In this document: positions 32,119 to 43,360 of the stretch, one piece after another
Layout of the letters: the number at the start of each line of letters is the position of its first letter
Position numbering within the stretch: position 1 is the first letter of the stretch
NCBI GenBank assembly: GCA_002633005.1
Contig: NMRA01000066.1
Span: 1,082,182-1,125,703, forward strand
DNA from: Phoronis australis
Taxonomy: Eukaryota; Phoronida; Phoronidae
Reading direction: 5' to 3'
Length of the DNA: 43,522 nt
The notes under the pieces: model-generated
What the model was told of the DNA's origin: nothing
Database searches by the model: none
Seen by the model: only the letters and a program-made list of their open reading frames with translations
Program-made: the position numbers and the translations under genes

Positions 32119-32630
32119 CTTATATTTCCGGATACTTTAAAACAAATTGCCGTAGAACATTACAAATTCAAAGGGTTTTTGTGAAATACATGTAATACAC
32201 TGGTGGGATAGCAATTTCCGCTGTTTTGCTGTTACGATAATTGACTTAATTTCCTAAGACCATATTTCCTCTGGTGACCAATCAAAGCTTAGCTTGACAC
32301 TTCAAGCAAGTTCCAACAAAAAGTTTAGTTTTCTAAAATTCAAAAGTCTTCGTTAAGCACAATCTCAAGTTTATTTTTGAAAAGTCATGAAGTTTCAGAT
32401 CAACGTTTATGCTTTTAAAGTGAAGGTTTCGTTAAGTTTTGTCCCGGCCCAGCGAAGATTTGAATTATTTTAACCACACGCAACTGTACATGCAGCGCAG
32501 TGCCTACACCAGAAGTTTTTCAAAAAGTGATTCTTGTATTCATGAGATATCAGACTACATATGTTCATAAAATGTCAATATGCTAATTTGTGGTTGGTTA
32601 TCGAACCCTTTCCAAGTGGTGCTCAAACGA
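32119..32630. other. intergenic, no gene seen
   Basis: No supportable feature. Confidence 0.5.
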
Positions 32631-32705
32631 GGCAGTGTGGCCTACTTGGAAAAGTGTCCGCTTCCTTTATTGATGGTCGTGGGTTGGAGTCCCGCTGGGG
32701 CACAA
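32631..32705 (+). repeat. tRNA-derived SINE head
   Basis: TGGCCTACTTGG (32638-32649) matches the Pol III A-box. GGTTGGAGTCC (32682-32692) matches the B-box at 10 of 11 positions, 33 bp away. The T-stem GTGGG/CCCGC can pair, but the acceptor stem cannot. It is therefore a tRNA-like relic, not a tRNA gene. Confidence 0.55.
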
Positions 32706-34133
32706 TGATAAACTCTTGAGTCAGATGCCTAGCTCCTCATCTTAGTTTTAACCATGTATTACTATAGCATAAAAATGACTCTATATGATCAGTGTAATGG
32801 GCCCACCTCAGTGGCCTGCACACGTCTGGTACAACGTGTACCAAACAGCTTGCAGTTTATATAAAAAGCGGTACATGATTCTTACCACGAAAATCAAATC
32901 AGGCTATTTCATACTCGCATGCAATTTTGAAGTCAAGCCATCTTCAGTTGGATTTATTGTACTTCCATCACAGTACGTGACCATGCAACTATATAGGCCT
33001 GGTTCAATAACCTTACCGTACCCGTTTTTGCAGGATTCGTTGTTTAGGCCACAGAAGTCATAGTATTTTGTTCTTGTCTGTGTACGTTATGGAAAGTGAT
33101 GCACTGATGTGACATTTTTAGCTTCTTCTTATTTTTTTTTCAAAAACAAATTAAAGCCTTCTGATATCACGAAACGTGGCGCGGGAATGTTTGAGTTATT
33201 CAGCCTAAACCTTCTTCAGTGAAACAGCGACGTAATTGGCTGTACTGAACGGTAAGCATAACATGTTTGCTTGCACCGATAGTGGAGGAGTTGATTGCAA
33301 GCGGCGGTAACATAACGAAATGACTCGAAGTGTTGACGAACCATGGTGTTGTGATAGCGACGACACGGGAAGGACACTGGTGGTATAAATACGAGTCCAT
33401 CACGTCAATGGTGTAAACGTTTACTCTCGGTTGCCTATAGTACCCGAAACATAACGTGTGTGTTACAAACACCATAGTCAAGTCATAATGAAATTTCAAG
33501 TTGGTAAAAGGATTAAAAATTGAGAGTTGTACAGTTGCGTTCTAGTGTGTTCGATTGATAAGCATTTTAAGAAGAACCCGATTAATTAAGATTAGTGTAT
33601 TAATCTACTATATTCTATTAACGGTCAAATTAAAGTGCCAATTCTTAAACAAAATGTTTCGTAGGTCTCTTGCCGTTTGAAACAGACGATATAGTGATGT
33701 TTCACGTTCATTGAAATCTGCTTTACAATTCTCTCACCCACTTCTGAAGAACAAGGTGGATTTTGTCAGTCTCAACCACACGAGTATGACTTCGACAGGT
33801 TCAGTCACACCATCAAAAACGAAAAAATATCACAACAGAAATTGTGGATTTGTTAATAAACGTTTAATGTAGTTTACTCATCTCATCGGTTCATAAAAGT
33901 TACAAAAATATGAAAGATACACCACACATACGTCCACTTGCATTAATGATTACTAACTATGACTTTCCCACGGTCAGTGACAAGTTGTTCTCGGTGATTA
34001 GTCGACTCCATTTTTTGTTTTCTCCCGAGGAGACTTGGTGAAAACTTTTTTAATCAGTATTAAGCTTCGGGTATATTTCAATAGCTGTCTTGCGGAGGGA
34101 AATGTCTAGCCAAAATCACGTGCTCTCATTGAA
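32706..34133. other. intergenic, no gene seen
   Basis: No supportable gene. A TATAAATA lies at 33384-33391 with no convincing downstream exon. Frames at 32785-33063 (plus) and 33200-33499 (minus) have no recognisable domain. Confidence 0.5.
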
Positions 34134-34138
34134 CATAC

Positions 34139-34370
34139 CAGAGGCTGATCTACAGGGGGGTCAGGGGGTTCAACCCCCCCTCGGGACAGGATCAAAAATA
34201 AAAATTGAAATAAATTTCGCCAGAAAAATGAAATCAGCTACTAAAAACCACAAAAATGTTACACGGGGAGGCAGAAACCCCCTCCCGACCTTCCTTCCGC
34301 TTGGCGCTACACGCCTCGGATTCACTCGAATCCTAACCCCCCCCTTACAGAAAACGTAGATTTGCTACTG
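34139..34370. mobile_element. hAT-like MITE, copy B (5-bp TSD)
   Basis: A 232-bp second copy of the element at 417-653, in the same orientation, with the same internal order: CTCGGGACAGGATCAAAAAT, GCGCTACACGCCTCGGATTC and C-runs. The termini CAGAGGCTGATCTAC and (reverse complement) CAGTAGCAAATCTAC have decayed to 11 of 15 matches. The target duplication CATAC (34134-34138 and 34371-34375) is perfect. Open frames at 34090-34359 and 34322-34543 arise from it. Confidence 0.85.
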
Positions 34371-34375
34371 CATAC

Positions 34376-35291
34376 ACACCGATTTGTTGCGAAATCTCGC
34401 GAAGTCTTGCTTTTCCAGCGAGGTCCAAGCGAAATCCCAGCAATATTGAACCCTATCCCGGTTTGCTTTCGGTATTCTCGCGAATCTTGCGAAAACGCAA
34501 GTTCACACAAGACTTCGCAAAATATCACAACACAGAACAACAAAGCATGATGCGGTCACATCAGTTTAGCGAATTTCTTATGTCAACGGAACTCAGCCAA
34601 GCAAGTGTTATATTTCTTTGAGGTCTGTAAGACCGCACCATGCTGACTTTCCACGAGCAGGGCTACAGACATTATGAAATAAAATGGGTATTTTGTCTGT
34701 TTTGAAAAGATTTAGAAACCAGCAAGTGGTCTCGGCAGAAAGTCAACCACTTCAATTCTTACCACGGGTTTGTCACAAAACGGTTATCGCGTAGTGTTTT
34801 TGTGGCGGTGTTCCTGTAAAAATTTTACCCGCCACATGAAAATGCGATAACAAGATTTCTATTATGAGAGAAGATCGAGGCGTCGCTTCAGCCATCGATA
34901 TCCACGCATTTCCGATTTATTGATGAAAGGGTCATATTACGCCGGTTCAGCAGGAATACAAACACATGGAGCATATTAATATCTATATATGCATTACAAA
35001 TGCCAAATTCACGCCCTCAACTTATTTCGTACTTGCCGTTTCCGCGATGCGGGATTTGCATAATGAATGAACAAAAGCGATAATACATTAAAGTGTTTTT
35101 ATTATTTTCCATAGCAAATTACATATCATTAGATGGCATAACTGTGCCATGCTTTTCCTTTTGAGAGTCGCCAGTCACGCGAGCACCCAAAAATCGTTTG
35201 ATTTTGGATCGGTTCATCGTAGAAGTTGTCTTAGAATGCCTGATCGAGAAGGTCTTCACAAAAAATGCCGATTTTCCTGGAACCACATTTC
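34376..35291. other. intergenic, no gene seen
   Basis: No supportable gene. Confidence 0.5.
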
Positions 35292-35570
35292 GTGAAGATA
35301 GAAAGGATTAAGTTGTTCCCAAATATGAATGGACACTCGTACAAATGAAACTGCGGCATTACCAGTTTTATGGCCGATAAAACTATAGTTTGGGAATATT
35401 GTTGGATGGGATGGACCTCTTGGAATTGTTAACTTTGACGAGAGCTGTCAATCAACAAGGCTTGTTGTGCTTTTTGTGATTTAATCAGAAATGGTCAATT
35501 CTCGTCGATGTACGTCAGGCATTTGGTGAAATCAAGGCTGGTGACTTTACTAGCTAATGTGCTAAAACCA
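35292..35570. repeat. dispersed repeat, copy 2
   Basis: Direct-orientation partner of 31290-31550, about 4.0 kb downstream. Similarity is continuous from ATAGAAAG through CAATTCTCGTCGATGT to ACTTTACT. Confidence 0.6.
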
Positions 35571-36208
35571 CTTTGTTATGACAAATGACTAGATTATAAA
35601 CTTAATTAAACCTTCCTTTATAGACCTGCAGTCGCAATCGTGAACTCAAAACGAGAAAATGGAGAAAAAGCGACTTTAGTTGAAAGTTTCATAACTCCGC
35701 GGACATGTGAGTGACGTATGAACTCACCCAACGCCAGTGCGTCGTGTTCGTCAACACTCGTATTTCTTGTACAAACTTGTGCCATATCCGCGCTTCTCTG
35801 GTATCCCGCCGGAAAGTGTTTACGCCACAGCGCATTCAAATACTTAGTTGTCACAATCACCACAAATGCAACTCCTCAACATTCCTTGTTCTGCCACAAA
35901 CCGCGGGAAAATGAGCAGCACTATCTGTCAACTTTTCGCACTTAACACACAGGAATGATGACTAATGCTGTCCTTGGTTGTCCCGATTCTACGTAATTTG
36001 TATCGACCAATGAATTCGCATGACTCGAGATCAGATAATTATGATTTATCGTCAGATAGTGTTTGCAGGTATTTTAACTTGCCACTTGATCCACTTGTGG
36101 TGTTGTTCATCTTGTTGTTTTGATATGGAGTTGGTGCTTTAAGCATTTTAAAATACTCTCATTGACATAAGAATCTAATGTCATTAGATTTATAGACTGG
36201 GACTTAAA
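35571..36208. other. intergenic, no gene seen
   Basis: Overlapping open frames on both strands at 35618-35945 show no recognisable domain. A perfect 19-bp palindrome, AATCTAATG-T-CATTAGATT, lies at 36172-36190. Confidence 0.5.
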
Positions 36209-36272
36209 AGCTCCGCCCGTAGAGCGTTTGACTGAGACAGCATGGGGTTCCAAAGTCGATTCTACAATCAAG
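36209..36272 (+). repeat. tRNA-like 5' half, SINE remnant
   Basis: AAGCTCCGCCCGTAGAGCG resembles the D-arm of Lys/Trp-type tRNAs (AGCTCAGTCGGTAGAGC). It is followed by GTTTGACTGAGACAGCATGG and a damaged B-box (GGTTCCAAAGTCGATTC). The sequence cannot fold as a complete tRNA. Confidence 0.4.
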
Positions 36273-36437
36273 TTGATCTCAGATATTACATTTCTCGCTA
36301 ATAATTTCCATTAGTATACATGAATATGAAAATCGTAAACCGACGTGGAAGTGTAGATCGAAAACAGGCCAAAGTCTGGTAGTACGCCACCTGTTGGCCA
36401 CACCACGTTATCTAATGAATAAATAAGTCTTAAAGGT

Positions 36438-36512
36438 TTCTGCCCCAACCGGGACTCGAACCCAGGACCTTCTACTAACCGTGTAGACGCTCTAGTCCAT
36501 TGTCAAATAGAG
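36438..36512 (-). repeat. tRNA-derived SINE head
   Basis: On the minus strand a perfect B-box GGTTCGAGTCC (36452-36462) sits in a T-arm that can pair (CTGGG/CCCGG). Upstream is a D-arm-like ACAATGGACTAGAGCGTC. The acceptor stem does not pair. Its T-arm and trailing GGGGCA resemble the element at 32631-32705, which suggests one SINE family. Confidence 0.55.
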
Positions 36513-39110
36513 GATTTCAACTAATGAACGATTCCGAGCTGTCAATTCATTCAATTTCTTCATATTTATTTCAAATGATACAAAAATTGGAACTACGAAT
36601 CGAATCGAAATGAGCCGTGACGTATCGACATTGCAATCGGCCGCTCCCGCACTGCGATTCGATTACAATTTGATTGATCGTCTCACCCTTAGTCATTTGG
36701 TTATTAATGCGATCGCAAGCTACGTGTCAGTCATCATGAAGATACTCATTATGCTTCACTTTAGTTAAAAACTTCTTAAAGCGGATTTTAACGCAAGTTG
36801 GTTCAGTCAAAACAAATTCAAGCACAAATAATCCCCATTCAACACAACTCCACACATTTTCAACCTTAACTGAATTTGATATGATTTTTTTAGTTTAGTA
36901 TGAATTTTTGGTTGTGCACCACCACCTAAAATGACCACCGCAGTGAGTGACAGCTGACTCATGCATTATGGGTACTCACTCAACTGCCGCCATATGTAAT
37001 GAGGTTTCGTGGAAGCTTTGTTCGTCTGCGTTTTAAAAAAATTCGGTAAAAGAAGGCAAACAAAACAGGGTTGTTAATTACGACATGTTTATATCTCAGT
37101 GATATCTTTTGACTGAGGAAACTCGTCCTGTGTTCTAAATTGGTGAATGAAAAGAAAAGAGTGCCTTTAACTAAAAATAATACAATCAAATAATGCCGAT
37201 AGAAGTGAATAAAAAATAATTTATCAGGAAAACTCACTTAGTTACTGAGCTTTTAAGTCCGATAAGTGGGCGATTAGTGAGCCCGTCCCGGCACGCGTTA
37301 TCTGAGTGGCGATCTCTTTAAGCAAGAGAGACATCTTGCTAAATTTAATGCTATTCCACGAGACCACCAAAATGTCGCCTCTTGGGTCACCTACTGTTGT
37401 GTGTTCATACATCGTGGCGAGATATGTTCAAAATGTTTATTTCAAATTTTTGGGTCATTGTTGTTTAAGTTTGAGCATCATAACTACTTTTCCCAAATAG
37501 CCCATTTTGGTTCAAAGCCGTTACGTGAAGCAGTTTTAAGACTGCTTAAGAGTGAAGTACGGCTCACAGCAGGCAAAAATGCACAGAGGGGTGATAAACC
37601 CAATGTCACCGATTCGAACCATACTATGCATTTTAGTTACCTTTGGGATGATAAACAAAACAGTAAAGTCCAATNAGTCAGGGGGGTCAGTGTCATCTCA
37701 CGGACAAAATATAAAGAGAATCTGTGACATAGCGTTTATCACCCTCTGCCTGGTCCATTCGCGAACAAGCTCTTAAAAACTGAAAAGAAAATGTTTTATA
37801 ATGTTTATGTACATGTAGACATCTGTGCATTTTGCTCCACTATTTACTTAATTTTTAATCATTTTTGAGGTGTTCTGTGGGATGCTGGTGATTTCAAATA
37901 ACATTTTCCATCTGATTGCTGTTTGACTAAGAAATGTTGTAAGACAGGCGCCTACCTCTGTCTCCTTTTCATCTTTGGTAACGAGCTTGCGACGCACGTA
38001 TCATTTATCTACTATTCGGGACATATGTCGATCATGAATTGGATTTTTTGTTTGTTTCCAAGCAACAGCCGATATAAAGTACACACATTGCGTATTTTAC
38101 AGTCCTTGACTACGGGCAGTATGTACAGCTGAATCTCGTAAAATTCTCGAAGGGGCTTCTTTAATTTTTTGAAATGTGTTTCTATGGTGATGAAATCGGT
38201 TGACGTCAATTTTTAAATAATTCGATTGCTGCTGGCCCCTCTGGAGGCAGTTTCTCTAATTTGATTTCTTTGGTGAAATTTCAAAATGTTTCTATTCAGG
38301 AAATGGTGGCACATGCATGTTTATGAAAGATTCAAACCTGTGGTGCCTCTTCAGTGACATTTTTAGCCTTTTGGATACCGTTCATTTGTCTCCCATTAGT
38401 TGCTAACTGATGCGCTGTCATGGAAACGTCTACCTTATTATCTGACAATAATTGCTAAAAATATTTAAGTAATTTGAGTCTTTTCATTTCCACAGGATGC
38501 CAGTCAATTTATTGATTCCACCCGAGACTGATTTTGACACTTATTGTCACACTCCCATTAGATATAAATTGCTATCCGTTAAAAATATTAGGTGCATTGG
38601 TTTAAAACTTTCATGGTAGCTGAGAGTTATTTCTAGCAAAGTAAATCTGAAGTAATCTAAATTCAAATTAAATATATGTATATCAAAATGATTCTAACAA
38701 CATTTTAACACAATAAGTAACTTAGAATATGGTATAGGAAATTTCAGCAACACAAACAATCAAAACCCAGTTAAGTATGGAAGTGGACATGCATAACTGT
38801 AGTTTTACGGCAATGACGACTGAGTACCATAAAAGCGCCTCTCTTTAAACTAGAACTTGACAAGCATGATAACAAAGAACTTGAAGCTTTGAGGCTAAAA
38901 TATTGGAGTAACCTTTGTACTTCATAATCCAAATGTAGTCTATATCTGTAAAACAATCAAGATTCTTCATATTTTGTTGCTTTTATATAATCTAAAGTAG
39001 AATGTACCTGTAATTATGCAAAACATAAAGTAAAAGCACAAGTTGTACATAAAATTTAATTAGAAGAAAATGTCTCGCATAATCATTCCTTGAAGAAAAG
39101 TTGACTTAAG
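36513..39110. other. intergenic, no gene seen
   Basis: No supportable gene. One undetermined base (n) at 37675. TTGACGTCAA, a CRE-type palindrome, lies at 38200-38209. Confidence 0.5.
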
Positions 39111-39334
39111 TTTATAACAAAAAGAAAGCGCTCGGAGGATCGACACTTGGCGAAATTGACTGAAAAGACAACGACGTTGGCGAAATTGACATCGATGCGA
39201 TAACGAGCACACTTTCCAAGTCCGTGACAGGACCAACAACGTCTTCAGTTTTACAACATACGCTTGAAAGAAAAGGGAGATCATTCAATTGGAAGCGTAC
39301 TTGGAGACTGAAATTGGGCGACATGGAATACTGA
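39110..39334 (+). pseudogene. possible decayed coding fragment
   Basis: One frame reads KKALGGSTLGEID, a TGA stop, then KDNDVGEIDIDAITSTLSKS and on to LKLGDMEY and a stop at 39332. The composition is protein-like (charged, no long low-complexity run). TTGGCGAAATTGAC recurs exactly 30 bp apart (39147 and 39177), giving a repeated GEID. AATAAA motifs follow the final stop. It has one in-frame stop, no good acceptor and no recognised family. Confidence 0.2.
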
Positions 39335-39364
39335 ATAAATGAGAATAAAGTTGATAATGTCAAT

Positions 39365-39440
39365 GATGACGACAATGATAGTGATGAAGATGACGGTGTC
39401 TATGATGAACATGATGACAACAATCATATGATGAATGAAG
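39365..39440. repeat. imperfect GAT/GAC triplet repeat
   Basis: A degenerate GATGAC-rich run. One frame reads as an Asp-rich peptide, but nothing supports translation. Confidence 0.7.
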
Positions 39441-39820
39441 AAATCAGAAATGAGCAGGAAATATAGTCTTGTTCAAACCAACAAAAGTGCAGCAACATTC
39501 AGTCACCGAAGGAACGGCGTGATCAGAAAACCTCGAATAATTAAAAAGAGACTTCCTAGCGAAAAATGGAAAACATCTTCTTAAAGCCCGTTCAAAACTC
39601 TACTAAACAAAGTAGTTTCACAAAATTCCACATTTTCGAAAAATTTCTAATTTTGCGTATTTTGAATTGAAAGTCAACTAACTCAAAAACGGTAAGTATG
39701 ATAACAAATCTTTATTGTACATTTGAAAGAGTATTCCTTAAAAAATCCACATGCAAAAATTTACATCAGCACGATTGCAAAGTGATGAAAAATGCGTCAG
39801 ATCCGCCATTTTGAAAACGG

Positions 39821-40475
39821 TTAAGGTGGTACTGAACAGTTAGGCTGCGGCCGAGGCCAATTTGCCAAAATATTAAAATTTTTGGATAGGCCAAGTTTGG
39901 GGGCACTTTGTAGGTAGGCATTGCATGTAGGCTCAGTGAATGTGGTTTGTTTGTATTTGTGAACATGCTGAAAATGAAAAAAGCCACTTTCTCGGCTGTA
40001 GCTGCACTCTCCTTCAAGATGGTGGCCCCCTGTTGCAATTGTGCATTGCTGTGTAGCAACTGAGAAATTGGCCGCGATTTCAGGTAGCCCTCAAACAAGC
40101 CAAATTTGAAAAAAAAAACTAGTTGGTTGACAGTATTTTTGGACCACATTTCTGGAATCGGTAGGAAATTTGCTTTCGCAAGCTAATGTTGGCTTTAGTG
40201 GAGCATCGGCAGGGAAGTGATGATTTTGGGGTGAAAAGTGCCGATTTTGCATTTTTTTTGCCCTTATTTTTCTTAGTTCAGCTTGGTTTCCATTGGGAGT
40301 GAAAGGGTAAAAAATACAAGAGAGTACAAAGTTTCTGTGCTCATCTGTAGGGCTTGTGATGTGAAATGACTCAAAACTTTTCTTTATTTGCATGCAGTTT
40401 TTGACAGAGTGAATAGTCCATTGACGTGTGTTTTGATAGGCAAATCCCTGTGAGAACGGTTCAGTGCCTACTAAG
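39821..40475. mobile_element. possible non-autonomous TIR element
   Basis: The left end TTAAGGTGGTACTGAACAGTT and the reverse complement of the right end (from 40475) agree at about 15 of 21 positions, including a shared ACTGAAC block. The 655-bp interior contains long minus-strand open frames (39766-40149, 40091-40528) without any recognisable domain. No clean target duplication was identified, so the call is tentative. Confidence 0.3.
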
Positions 40476-43195
40476 CAGCACTTGATAATAGATACTCGTA
40501 GGAAACTAACACATGAAAAGCGAAACAATTGATTCTACAATGCGCCCTCTACAGGACAAAACGTTTTCGTCCTGAAATCGAGGTGCCCAATCGCATTGGC
40601 CGATATTTCCGCTATCTTTAACCGGAAGTTAATGTTTTATGACACATTTGCCAAAATAATCATACATATTTTCACATTTGTTCGTAAAAAATGCAGCCTC
40701 TATGATCATTTGGAATCCGATCAGGTCGAAAATCATTAGACTTTAAGCTATTCCGGAGATAAAGGTTGTGTGTGAATTTTGGGGGAATCGGACGAAAAAT
40801 GCGACCTGTAGAGCGTGAACAAAAAACAAAAAACAAAAATGATGTTGGAGCGAGATACTTGGCGAAAGAATTTCGGCAAGTAAAATTATTTCAAAGCAAA
40901 TTAAACTACAGTGCAAGGTCAATTGAATGGGCATTTCATTGTTTTAGCAAAAACACCGGGCATTGTACAAAGCTGCTCTTTGTATTAGTTAGTCTACAGA
41001 TATATCCAGTTAAATCTTCGCTGATGACAAAGTAGCCGTGCGATGTTGATAGTTTTTCATTTTTGTTCTGCAGACATCTACACCTTTCCTGCGTTGTACG
41101 CTTATGTTTTAAAAGCGAAAAATAAACGTTTGGTTCGTGCGCTTCATAGATGTTCCAACCATTTATGCGGGAGAACCGCTTATCATTTAAGTACCCTAAA
41201 TCGCCTTAAAATGGCGCACGAATAAAATATTTCATTAAAATCACATAAATTATTCACGTCAGCCTTAGAAGTGCCGTTTGTGTCTCTGATCCACGGTCAG
41301 TTGTAAACGCTTAATGGCTGAAATGGTGTATGGATATGTCAGGCAGCATTGTCGTCTCTGAAACGTTGATTCTCATTAAATCTTTCTGCTTGAATCCATT
41401 TTAAAATGTAATTGAATAACAAAACATTCGTTCAAAGAGTGTAGAAAAATGCAACTGTGAAAATTTTCAAAAACAATATATAAAAAGGCCCATTCAAAAG
41501 ATTTCTTAAATTTGTAAACAGATCCAAAATCTATCCACAAACGTAAAAATCTTTCAATGCCCACAGTCCTGCAAACTTGCACTTGAGAGGCACCCATTTC
41601 CCAGTGTACAAACAGGGTATCTCCCTGTCACGTGATGGATACATCGAAATTATTGGTATCAATTTTAGTTAGGAGTCCTTATGCATCACTCGGTAATCCC
41701 ATTCTTCGTGAAACTTTGAAGGTCTATAGGGAAAAAATTAAACGGCCAAGAAGTCCAAAATTGGTGATTTTTGTATCAAAGCCACACTACACAAAGTATA
41801 AGCTTAATCTGAAATATGACAACTAGGGTGATTTTTTGATTTCTTTTGATTTTTCTCTTGATATGGCTCTTAATAAGCTAAGTCATCGCAAATGACTTGT
41901 ACTGAAAGTGAGTTAACACTTGACCTTTGAAAACACGTCTTTTGCAAAACAACATGATGGAGGGAACTGGGATGTCTCGATGGATATTTGCGTTCTATTT
42001 TACGACCAATTAAAAACAAGCATGATGTCAGAATCCGGATGACATAAAAAGACTAAAAAGACGCTCTAGATGGGTGACGTGTTGTTGGCACAGTGTTAAA
42101 GACTTATTAGCACACGTGTGTAACCCATACTGAATGGTTAAAACATGTTATAACGAAACCATTAGCGGCATACAGGTTAATCCTAACGAAATCATTAGCC
42201 GAAAAATTCATAAAAGTCCTCACTTGTCACGGACCGGAGCGGAGCGATACTTCGCCATTTCAGATTTGCCGCTAAGTCGGAAGTGAGGTTCACTGATTAA
42301 GGAACAGTTGAAGATCGTATATATACTGGACTAAGCGTGTTTTAAATGGAGTAATTTTAATTTTAAAACTCGGGTAAACAGTATAAACGTAACGAAGAAC
42401 ACGCAGCAACAGAATAATTTAATAAAATTGCAATACATTAAGAACATTCTGACAACTTTCGAAAATATTGAAAATAAATTGTTGAATACAGACGGTGGAA
42501 CAGAGAAAGACATGCTGGAACGTACATGTAGGCCCGGTCACGTGTTGTCTCGTCTTTGACGGCTAAAATTGTTTTATTGGATAGACATGTACTGTTTACC
42601 TTGTTTAGAACTATTGTACGTGTGCAACTGAGTCTAGTTTTCTCCGAAGTGACAGTTTCATGTTAGAAGTAAATCAAGACATTCTGTTTGGTCAAGGTAT
42701 AACGTACTCATAGTTATTCCCAAGTCAGAAATCTCTTCTACATTTATCTCAGCAAAAATAATTTGGGACAAGTTTTACACGCATAACTGTAAGTGGTTTG
42801 AACCTATTTTCGTAGTCCTGCATGTCTTTTTATTTTTGTTGCCAATTTGAAGACTGTGAAAAAGTTGCAACAACTAATAGTCATCTGAAACTGTTTTCTT
42901 TTTATTTGCAAATCGTTCGCGTAGCTAAGTGTCCTTAACTGCCCCAAATGATACTTCAAACCTGACAACAAAGCTATTTCCGGTCGAGAAATATCATATT
43001 TCGTAGGTAGAGGGCGTCACAAACTGCACATTTTCAGCAGTTTTATAAATATCTATGCGGCAATGAAACATTCCGCCTCCTTTGCATACTTATCATGCAA
43101 CTCTTGCTTGCGTGCACATGGGTGCTTTAGTGTTTAACAGATTTCTAATATATATTCACAAGCTTTAATTTCAATTAGAGCACAATCATGTAACT
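40476..43195. other. intergenic, no gene seen
   Basis: No supportable gene. AACCGGAAGTTA, an ETS-type site, lies near 40619, and a CCAAT-type ATTGG is about 25 bp upstream. The short motif TAACGAAA-CATTAGC occurs twice, 33 bp apart, at 42151 and 42184. Open frames at 40766-41035 and 41043-41225 have no recognised domain. Confidence 0.45.
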
Positions 43196-43200
43196 CCTAC

Positions 43201-43355
43201 CAGTGGCGGATTTAGAGGGGGCCAAGGGGGCCATGATCCCCCTAAAACTCTTCCAGATTCCTTTTGCGGTTCGGGGGTGCGAATGTCTGACGGGCAAAGT
43301 CCTGGCTAATACTCTGCCCTGGCCCCCCTAACTCAAAGTGCTGGATCCGCCCCTG
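43201..43355. mobile_element. hAT-like MITE, family C (5-bp TSD)
   Basis: A 155-bp element starting CAGTGGCGGATTTAG. The reverse complement of its right end is CAGGGGCGGATCCAG (12 of 15 matches). A perfect 5-bp duplication CCTAC flanks it at 43196-43200 and 43356-43360. Subterminal G- and C-rich tracts pair with each other. Its interior differs from copies A and B, but the CAG-GGC-GAT ends are related. Confidence 0.8.
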
Positions 43356-43360
43356 CCTAC

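Noticed and set aside
33236-33499. ATTGG plus TATAAATA considered as a second promoter
   Set aside because: The two boxes are about 150 bp apart and only an 11-codon frame follows.
34090-34543. Open frames around 34.1-34.5 kb
   Set aside because: They overlap MITE copy B and its C/G runs; similar false frames occur over copy A.
37590-37640. B-box-like GGTTCGAATCG on the minus strand, considered as a tRNA
   Set aside because: No A-box at the right distance and no stem pairing.
39766-40528. Minus-strand open frames of 127 and 145 codons considered as genes
   Set aside because: They overlap in different frames, have no domain, no promoter and no splice support, and lie in a probable mobile element.
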